A DNA stretch of 20,105 nucleotides from an uncultured Mediterraneibacter sp. (GTDB lineage Bacteria > Bacillota > Clostridia > Lachnospirales > Lachnospiraceae), in contig NZ_CAKRGI010000034.1 of assembly GCF_934330165.1 (NCBI RefSeq), positions 1 to 20,105 of the forward strand, in the 5' to 3' direction. The notes below the pieces were generated by a model. It was given only the letters and a program-made list of their open reading frames with translations. It was not told where the DNA came from and made no database searches. Made by a program: the position numbers and the translations under genes. Positions 14,428-20,105 of the stretch are shown here, piece after piece. Within the stretch, counting starts at the first letter, position 1. Each line of letters opens with the position of its first letter.

Positions 14428-16908
14428 ATGTTCAGTAAAAGATTTGAGAAGGCTGCATTTAAGACAGCGGTGAAAGAAAATGTAAAGACGCTTTATAGAA
14501 AGACGATTGATGAGGCTACACCTCAGCAGTTATTTCAGGCGGTTTCTTATGCAGTTAAGGATGTTATTATTGATGACTGGATCGAGACGCAGAAGCGTTA
14601 CGATGAGACAGATGCAAAGACAGTTTACTATATGTCCATGGAGTTCCTGATGGGACGTGCATTAGGTAACAACCTCATCAATATGACAGCATATAAAGAT
14701 GTAAAAGAAGCGTTGGAAGAGATGAATATTGATCTCAACGTGATCGAAGATGAAGAGCCGGATGCGGCTCTCGGAAATGGAGGACTCGGTCGTCTTGCAG
14801 CATGTTTCATGGATTCTCTTGCAACATTGAATTATCCGGCATATGGCTGTGGAATCCGTTACCGTTACGGTATGTTCAAGCAGAAAATTGAAAATGGATA
14901 TCAGGTAGAAGTACCGGATAACTGGCTGAAAGAAGGAAATCCGTTCGAGATCCGTCGTGAAGAGTATGCGAAGGAAGTACGTTTCGGAGGAAATATCCGT
15001 TTCGAGAAAGATCCTGTTACAGGAAAAGATAAATTTATTCAGGAAAACTATGAGTCTGTCATGGCAGTTCCGTATGATATGCCGATTGTTGGATATGGCA
15101 ACCACGTAGTAAATACACTGCGTGTATGGGATGCAAAGCCGATCACGGATTTCAAACTGGATGAGTTCGACAGAGGAAATTATCATAAGGCAGTAGAGCA
15201 GGAAAATCTTGCGAAACTGATCGTAGATGTTCTTTATCCGAATGATAATCATTATTCAGGAAAAGAACTTCGTCTGAAGCAGCAGTACTTCTTCATTTCT
15301 GCAAGTCTTCAGGCACTGATCGCAAAATATAAAAAGAAGCATGGAGACATCAGAAAGCTGTATGAGAAAGTTGTCATTCAGATGAACGATACGCACCCGA
15401 CAGTTGCTGTACCGGAGCTGATGCGTCTTCTGATTGATGTGGAAGGACTTAGCTGGGATGAGGCATGGGAAGTAACAAGCAAGACCTGTGCTTATACAAA
15501 CCATACGATCATGGCAGAAGCACTTGAGAAATGGCCGATCGACCTGTTTTCAAAACTGCTTCCACGTATTTATCAGATTGTACAGGAGATCGACCGCCGC
15601 TTCGTGATCCAGGTTCGTGAGATGTATCCGGGAAATGAAGAAAAAGTAAAGAAAATGGCAATCCTTATGGACGGACAGGTTCGTATGGCAAATATGGCGA
15701 TCATTGCAGGATTCTCTGTTAATGGTGTTGCAAGGCTTCATACTGAGATCCTTGAGAAGCAGGAACTGAAAGATTTCTATCAGATGATGCCGGAGAAGTT
15801 CAACAATAAGACGAATGGTATCACGCAGAGACGTTTCCTGGCTCATGGAAATCCGCTGCTTGCAGACTGGATCACCAGTAAGATCGGTGATGGCTGGATT
15901 ACAGATCTCTCTCAGATCTCCAAGCTGAAACCACTGGTTGAGGATGGAGAGGCAAGACGCGAGTTCATGGAGATCAAATACCAGAATAAAGTACGACTTG
16001 CAAAGTATATCAAGGAGCATAATGGAATTGATGTAGATCCGCGTTCGATCTTTGATATTCAGGTAAAACGTCTGCATGAGTACAAGCGTCAGCTTCTGAA
16101 CGTACTGCATATTATGTATCTGTATAATCAGATCAAAGAGCATCCTGAGATGTCCTTCTATCCGAGAACATTTATTTTCGGAGCTAAGGCAGCAGCAGGT
16201 TATCTTCGTGCAAAAGAGACGATCAAACTGATCAACTCCGTAGCGGATGTTGTAAATAACGACAGAAGTATCAATGGTAAGCTGAAAGTGGTATTTATTG
16301 AAGATTACAGAGTATCCAATGCAGAGATCCTTTTTGCGGCAGCAGATGTCAGTGAGCAGATTTCTACAGCTTCTAAAGAAGCTTCAGGAACAGGTAATAT
16401 GAAGTTTATGCTTAATGGTGCACCGACGCTCGGAACAATGGATGGAGCGAATGTAGAGATCGTTCAGGAAGTTGGTGAGGAGAATGCATTTATCTTCGGA
16501 TTAAGCTCACAGGAGGTTATCAACTATGAGAACAATGGTGGATACAATCCGGTTGACATTTATTTCAATGACTGGGAGATCAAGCGTGTAGTAGACCAGC
16601 TTATGGATGGAACTTACTCCAACGGTGACCATAATATGTATATCAATCTGTACAACTCACTGTTAAATACACAGTGTACAGACAGAGCAGACACTTATTT
16701 CATTCTGAAAGATTTCCGTTCTTATGCAGATGCACAGAAGAGAGTTGAGGAAGCTTACAGAGATCAGCAGAAATGGTCTAAGATGGCAATGCTCAACACT
16801 GCATGCAGTGGTAAATTTACATCAGACAGAACGATTGAAGAGTATGTACAGGATATCTGGCATCTTGAAAAAGTAGAAGTACCTTCAGGACAGGATCTTT
16901 TTGATTAA
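14428..16908 (+). CDS. glgP: Glycogen/starch phosphorylase
   Basis: The start ATG at 14428 (826 residues) is preferred to an in-frame GTG at 14401 because AAAAGGAG lies upstream and MFSKRFEKAAFKTAV suits the family. The enzyme releases glucose-1-phosphate from alpha-1,4-glucans using pyridoxal phosphate. Landmarks: YYMSMEFLMGRALGNNL; EDEEPDAALGNGGLGRLAACFMDS; MNDTHPTVAVPELMR; KRLHEYKRQLLNVL; and the cofactor lysine K659 in ASGTGNMKFMLNG. Full length with no break. It lies only 4 nt after ileS, with its ribosome binding site inside the ileS end, so the two are probably cotranscribed and coupled, and a further gene follows after 18 nt. Confidence 0.97.
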   Translation: MFSKRFEKAAFKTAVKENVKTLYRKTIDEATPQQLFQAVSYAVKDVIIDDWIETQKRYDETDAKTVYYMSMEFLMGRALGNNLINMTAYKDVKEALEEMNIDLNVIEDEEPDAALGNGGLGRLAACFMDSLATLNYPAYGCGIRYRYGMFKQKIENGYQVEVPDNWLKEGNPFEIRREEYAKEVRFGGNIRFEKDPVTGKDKFIQENYESVMAVPYDMPIVGYGNHVVNTLRVWDAKPITDFKLDEFDRGNYHKAVEQENLAKLIVDVLYPNDNHYSGKELRLKQQYFFISASLQALIAKYKKKHGDIRKLYEKVVIQMNDTHPTVAVPELMRLLIDVEGLSWDEAWEVTSKTCAYTNHTIMAEALEKWPIDLFSKLLPRIYQIVQEIDRRFVIQVREMYPGNEEKVKKMAILMDGQVRMANMAIIAGFSVNGVARLHTEILEKQELKDFYQMMPEKFNNKTNGITQRRFLAHGNPLLADWITSKIGDGWITDLSQISKLKPLVEDGEARREFMEIKYQNKVRLAKYIKEHNGIDVDPRSIFDIQVKRLHEYKRQLLNVLHIMYLYNQIKEHPEMSFYPRTFIFGAKAAAGYLRAKETIKLINSVADVVNNDRSINGKLKVVFIEDYRVSNAEILFAAADVSEQISTASKEASGTGNMKFMLNGAPTLGTMDGANVEIVQEVGEENAFIFGLSSQEVINYENNGGYNPVDIYFNDWEIKRVVDQLMDGTYSNGDHNMYINLYNSLLNTQCTDRADTYFILKDFRSYADAQKRVEEAYRDQQKWSKMAMLNTACSGKFTSDRTIEEYVQDIWHLEKVEVPSGQDLFD

Positions 16909-16926
16909 GACAGGGAGGAATGACAG

Positions 16927-17787
16927 ATGGAATATGGAAATGATTTTGATTTTTCGTACGGAGTTCCGGATGGTCCGACAATGAGCAGCAGTGGATTAGG
17001 TATCTTTTCAGTGATTATGACCGTTTATCTGTTGGTGATCGTGGCAGCCGTGATTATTGGTATTGTGAAATATGTATTTAAATCCATGGCACTTTACCGT
17101 CTGGCACAGCGAACAGGAAATGCAAATCCATGGATGGCATGGGTACCGTTTGCGAGATCTTATCTTCAGGGAGAACTTGCAGGCAGTATGCCTTTAAAGA
17201 AAAGAAGACTTCAGAGTCCGGGACTTTGGAAAGTCCTTATTCCGTTGATCGGAACGGCTGTAATCACAGGACTTTATTTCCTTTTCATTGTTGTGGCAGG
17301 AATTGGAACGGTATTGAACTATTCCGTTGGAATGGGTGCGGGAAGTCTGACACTGAGCTGGGGGATAGTTTTCCTGCTGATTATTGCAGCAGTAGCACTT
17401 CAGGCAATTGAAGCGGTGTTGGATGTACTGGTGAACTTCCATATTTACCATAGACTGACATCCCATAATATGGCGATTATCCATAGTGTTCTTGGCTTAT
17501 TTATTCCAATGTACGAAGCAATCTGTTTATTTGTTATGAGCAAGAAGCCGTATAACCCGGGAATGGAGCCAAATCTTCCACCGCAGACACCAAATTTCGG
17601 TTGTGATCCAGTTCCTCCGACAATGCCTGTACCTCCGGCAGCATCAGAGCCTCCGACAATGCCTGTACCTCCGGCAGCATCAGAGCCTCCGTATGTGAAT
17701 CCGATGCAGGTTCAGGGAACAGAAAACCTGGAAAAAGATGCACAGAGTACAGAAGCAGAACCGACAGAAAATAGTGCAGAAAAATAA
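16927..17787 (+). CDS. Multi-pass membrane protein with a proline-rich C-terminal tail
   Basis: The 286-residue protein starts after GGGAGGAATGACAG. It has about four hydrophobic segments (near 25-50, 98-130, 138-165 and 185-205). Between the first two is a conserved-looking stretch SMALYRLAQRTGNANPWMAWVPFAR, a pattern common in uncharacterised Firmicute membrane proteins. The tail (about 206-286) is low in complexity: proline-rich, with two exact copies of a 12-residue unit PPTMPVPPAASE, then an acidic end. There is no catalytic motif, so I give no function. It is the last gene of the ileS-glgP unit, 18 nt after glgP, and ends before a hairpin terminator. Confidence 0.8.
   Translation: MEYGNDFDFSYGVPDGPTMSSSGLGIFSVIMTVYLLVIVAAVIIGIVKYVFKSMALYRLAQRTGNANPWMAWVPFARSYLQGELAGSMPLKKRRLQSPGLWKVLIPLIGTAVITGLYFLFIVVAGIGTVLNYSVGMGAGSLTLSWGIVFLLIIAAVALQAIEAVLDVLVNFHIYHRLTSHNMAIIHSVLGLFIPMYEAICLFVMSKKPYNPGMEPNLPPQTPNFGCDPVPPTMPVPPAASEPPTMPVPPAASEPPYVNPMQVQGTENLEKDAQSTEAEPTENSAEK
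17614..17685 (+). repeat. Two exact 36-bp tandem repeats in the membrane protein gene
   Basis: Units 17614-17649 and 17650-17685 are identical and are followed by the first 6 bp of a third (CCTCCG). Each encodes PPTMPVPPAASE. Copy number may vary between strains by slippage without breaking the frame. Confidence 0.9.
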
Positions 17788-17822
17788 AGCGTAAAGGTAA
17801 AATTTAATACAGGTTCTAAAAT

Positions 17823-17863
17823 AAGACAGCCCTTCATATAATAAAGTATGGAGGGCTGTCTTT
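17823..17863 (+). terminator. Terminator hairpin overlapping the spoIID ribosome binding site
   Basis: A 16-bp stem with a single G-T pair joins 17823-17838 (starting AAGACAGCCC) to 17847-17862 (ending GGGCTGTCTT), with an 8-nt loop. The T-run after it is short (TTT, then ATG of the next gene). The GGAGGG of spoIID (17850-17855) lies wholly in the right arm. The loop side contains CATATAAT (17835-17842), which could be a -10 element. Confidence 0.75.
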
Positions 17864-18859
17864 ATGAGCTTTTATTCAGCAAAAAAGAAAATAAAAAATA
17901 TAGCTGCATTTCTGATAATCCTCATATTTCTTCCTTATGTTGTCTCTATTTTTGTAAATGGAAAAGATGTGAATCCACAAAATGGGAGTGGTCATTTTAC
18001 AATAAAGGTTGCAAGAACTGATCCTGATGGAACAGAACTGGATCTTGATCTGGACTGGGAGGAGTACCTGATTGGAGTTCTTGCATATGAAATGCCGGAA
18101 TCTTACGAATTGGAAGCGTTAAAGGCACAGGCCGTGGTGCTTCGTACAAGCCTGTGCAGGGAACTGGCGGGAAAAGATGAGAAGACTGCAACAGAGAAAT
18201 ATCTGACTCATGCAGAAATGAAAAGAAAATGGGGAGCGGCAAAATTTGATACATATTTGAAAAAGTATACAAAGGCGGTCGAAGACACAGAAGGAACGGT
18301 GGTATGGTATAATGATGCCTGTGCATGGACACCATACCATCAGTCCAGTAACGGTGAGACGCGGAACGCATCAGAAGTCCTTGGAACAGAAGATTATCCC
18401 TATATCAGTAAGAGAGAATGTCCGTTGGACAAAGCGGCAGACGATGAAATTCAGGTAACAGTTTTTGAGTATCAGGAAATACAACAGTTATGCAGAGATT
18501 TTTTGGTAGCAGAAGAAAATTCAGAGACCGCAGAAAAAGGTTATGGTTTTGCCGATTTTGAAATACTGGAAACAGATTCTTCCGGTTATGTCCGACAGAT
18601 GAGGATTGGAGATACGGTCTGTACCGGGGATCAGTTCCGGGATGCATTGTCTCTGTCTTCCAGTGCATTTTCATTTTACGAGAGCATAAAGGGATTGAAG
18701 ATTACAACCATAGGAAAAGGTCACGGCCTGGGAATGAGTCAGTGGACAGCAAATGAAATGGCAAAGGAAAAGAAAAATTATGAAGAAATCCTGCAGTTCT
18801 TTTTTGAAGGAACAACGTTAAATAAAGAATTTGATGAAAAAGAAGCGACAGGGGATTAA
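17864..18859 (+). CDS. spoIID: SpoIID/LytB-family lytic transglycosylase (stage II sporulation protein D)
   Basis: The 331-residue protein has an N-terminal membrane anchor (about 12-32) and an outer SpoIID domain. It fits the family: VEEYLIGVLAYEMPESY-like opening (DWEEYLIGVLAYEMP), with E76 aligned to the catalytic glutamate, LEALKAQAVVLRT, the TPYHQSSNGET region with Ser-rich turn, and the C-terminal GHGLGMSQW (286-294). SpoIID cuts denuded glycan strands during engulfment of the forespore, in the mother cell membrane. It lies just before a SpoIIQ-like gene, a typical clostridial arrangement. Its ribosome binding site is held in the upstream hairpin. Sigma-E control is expected from the family, but no clear -35 element was found. 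Confidence 0.9.
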   Translation: MSFYSAKKKIKNIAAFLIILIFLPYVVSIFVNGKDVNPQNGSGHFTIKVARTDPDGTELDLDLDWEEYLIGVLAYEMPESYELEALKAQAVVLRTSLCRELAGKDEKTATEKYLTHAEMKRKWGAAKFDTYLKKYTKAVEDTEGTVVWYNDACAWTPYHQSSNGETRNASEVLGTEDYPYISKRECPLDKAADDEIQVTVFEYQEIQQLCRDFLVAEENSETAEKGYGFADFEILETDSSGYVRQMRIGDTVCTGDQFRDALSLSSSAFSFYESIKGLKITTIGKGHGLGMSQWTANEMAKEKKNYEEILQFFFEGTTLNKEFDEKEATGD

Positions 18860-18922
18860 ATGGAACTCTTTCCGAATAGAAGTCACATATTCTGGCAATG
18901 CTATAGTCAGAGGTGATGATGA

Positions 18923-19708
18923 ATGAATAAGAAAGAGAAGTTTTCCTTTTTAAAAGGAAAAGGAGCTTCTGTTGGAATCGTACTTTGCTTCGTGGCAGTT
19001 ATTGCAATGGTTGGGACAGTTACATTCAGAAATTACAAAAAAAATATGAATGAACAAATTGCAAAGGTTCAGCAGGAGACAGAAAAACTGACAAAAGAAA
19101 ATGATGCAGCAGCAAATTCAAAAGATGTGCTTCCGATGGATGGCGAGGAAGACGCAACACCGTCACAGACAGACAATGCAGATCGTCAGAAACAAGGAGG
19201 AGCATCCTCCACAGACGGAACAGATGGGACAAATGAACAACAGCAGGAACAGGAAACGAATGAGACTGCGGCACAGGGAAGTTCCGCTGCATGGTTTACG
19301 GAAGCAAGTATACTGGAGTGGCCGGCAAGCGGGGCAACGCTGATCGGTTACAGTATGGATCAGACCGTTTATTTTCCTACTTTAGAGGAGTATAAGTACA
19401 ATCCGGCAATGATTATCGGTGGTGAAGTTGGGGAAAGCATCAAGGCATCAGCGACAGGAACAGTGAGCAATATTGAAGAGACAGCTCAGACAGGAACAAC
19501 CGTTACATTAGATATGGGAAATGGATATGCGGCTGTCTACGGGCAGTTAAAAGATCTGTCTGTATCAGAAGGAGATACTGTTGCGGCAGGTGAGTTGATC
19601 GGTCTGTTGAATGAACCAACAAAATACTATAGCGTAGAAGGACCGAATCTCTATTTTAAAATTATGAAAGATGGAGAACCGGTAGATCCAATGAAATTTA
19701 TGGAGTGA
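18923..19708 (+). CDS. spoIIQ: SpoIIQ-like protein with a degenerate LytM/M23 domain
   Basis: The 261-residue protein has one transmembrane helix (about 15-35), a short coiled coil (MNEQIAKVQQETEKLTKEN), a Ser/Thr/Gln/Asp-rich linker (about 68-120) and a C-terminal M23 fold (about 150-261). The fold is clear from SIKASATGTVSNI, VTLDMGNGYAAVYGQL, VSEGDTVAAGELIG and LYFKIMKDGEPVDPMKF. The zinc ligands are not: the usual HxxxD region reads NPAMIIGGEVGE, the middle His is Q (YGQL), and HxH is NLY. So it should be structural, not hydrolytic, as expected for SpoIIQ, the forespore half of the engulfment zipper and feeding channel. The ribosome site is GAGGTG. The symbol is by domain layout and by the neighbouring spoIID. 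Confidence 0.82.
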   Translation: MNKKEKFSFLKGKGASVGIVLCFVAVIAMVGTVTFRNYKKNMNEQIAKVQQETEKLTKENDAAANSKDVLPMDGEEDATPSQTDNADRQKQGGASSTDGTDGTNEQQQEQETNETAAQGSSAAWFTEASILEWPASGATLIGYSMDQTVYFPTLEEYKYNPAMIIGGEVGESIKASATGTVSNIEETAQTGTTVTLDMGNGYAAVYGQLKDLSVSEGDTVAAGELIGLLNEPTKYYSVEGPNLYFKIMKDGEPVDPMKFME

Positions 19709-20105
19709 AATTTGTATTTGTTGAAGAGAAAATATACAGGCAGTAGGAAGTTTTTTTGACAGAAGAGCGTCCATATCCGCACTTGTTGCTGCATCGCAGT
19801 GCAGGACCCCGCTTTACCTCAGCCCGTTGACAACTTGTAACAGAAACGTGGAAATGCTCGTGCAAAGGCACTCGCATTTACGTTCCTTAACAAGTTGGGC
19901 AAAGTGTCTTCGGAACGCTCCCTGTCAATGCACTGCTCACGCAACAGCAAGTGCGGATATTTGGCTTTTCAAATCAGAAAGCTTTCCTCGCACCGGGACA
20001 TTTTCTCCCACCAAATACGAAATTTCAGTAAGAAATAGAAAGCCGGAAGGTTACCAACTAAGATATTATATCCTGCGTTTTGCAGGTCGTTTATCCTGGT
20101 CGATA
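19709..20105. other. Gene-free 3' region after spoIIQ
   Basis: No ORF with protein-like features is seen in either strand up to the window edge. It holds the large foldback at 19773-19960 and a small CCTGC/GCAGG hairpin near 20082-20096. A T7 run at 19751-19757 has no clear stem before it. spoIIID, which often follows spoIIQ, is not present before the edge. Confidence 0.5.
19773..19960. repeat. 188-nt nested inverted repeat (foldback element or structured RNA)
   Basis: Four successive arms pair from outside in: ATATCCGCACTTG (19773-19785) with CAAGTGCGGATAT (19948-19960), extendable to 20 bp with two mismatches; GCAGTGCA (19796-19803) with TGCACTGC (19929-19936); CAACTTGT (19831-19838) with ACAAGTTG (19890-19897); and AACGT-gg-AAATGC-tc-GTGC (19845-19863) with GCAC-tc-GCATTT-ACGTT (19868-19884) around an AAAG loop. 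The arms are in nested order, so the whole segment can fold as one long interrupted hairpin. No protein is encoded. It could be a MITE-like or palindromic intergenic repeat, or a structured noncoding RNA. Confidence 0.7.

Noticed and set aside
1..20105. CRISPR array, rRNA genes or a complete insertion sequence
   Set aside because: No regularly spaced repeats, no rRNA sequence, and no transposase frame could be recognised anywhere in the window.

Overview
The window looks like a chromosomal segment of a spore-forming, low-GC Firmicute, most likely a member of the Lachnospiraceae (a Dorea/Mediterraneibacter/Ruminococcus-type gut anaerobe). This rests on the codon and base composition, strong GGAGG-type ribosome binding sites, a T-box-controlled ileS, DUF4230 proteins, SpoIID and SpoIIQ genes, and the style of the small hypothetical proteins. 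The genus assignment is inference from recognised protein styles, not from a search.

Left part (1-2900) is accessory and partly decayed. A compact minus-strand operon encodes four small proteins: a 33-residue peptide, a protein with one perfect EF-hand loop, a HIRAN-domain protein, and a WYL-type regulator that has lost its WYL domain and stops just before a terminator hairpin. It is followed by a plus-strand helix-turn-helix gene killed by two TAG stops and a frameshift, a VOC/glyoxalase gene truncated inside a terminator, an intact GNAT acetyltransferase, and a 3' remnant of a second GNAT gene.

Centre-left (2900-5600) is a two-component system (histidine kinase and OmpR-type response regulator, overlapping by 4 bp) divergent from a small acidic lipoprotein. 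The lipoprotein promoter carries two TTTAAT boxes at 11-bp spacing, the layout expected for binding of the regulator. Next come tRNA-Arg(CCT) on the minus strand with its own promoter and terminator, then about 620 bp without a gene.

Centre (6600-10900) holds two tandem DUF4230 proteins (one membrane-anchored, one lipoprotein) ending at a bidirectional terminator, a convergent MetE-like methyltransferase of the YxjG/YxjH type, and a DacF-type D-alanyl-D-alanine carboxypeptidase with a long structured leader.

Right part (10860-20105) starts with a promoter whose -35 box overlaps the dacF stop codon. It drives an isoleucine T-box leader, ileS (resembling type 2), glycogen phosphorylase only 4 nt downstream, and a membrane protein with a proline-rich tandem repeat. 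This unit ends in a 16-bp hairpin whose right arm contains the ribosome binding site of the next gene, spoIID. A SpoIIQ-like protein with a LytM fold but no zinc ligands follows. The last 400 bp have no gene but contain a striking foldback of about 190 nt made of four nested inverted-repeat segments.

The observations I rate highest are the foldback after spoIIQ, the terminator/RBS hairpin at spoIID, the small HIRAN/EF-hand cassette, the paired boxes before the lipoprotein, and the T-box that probably also governs glycogen phosphorylase.
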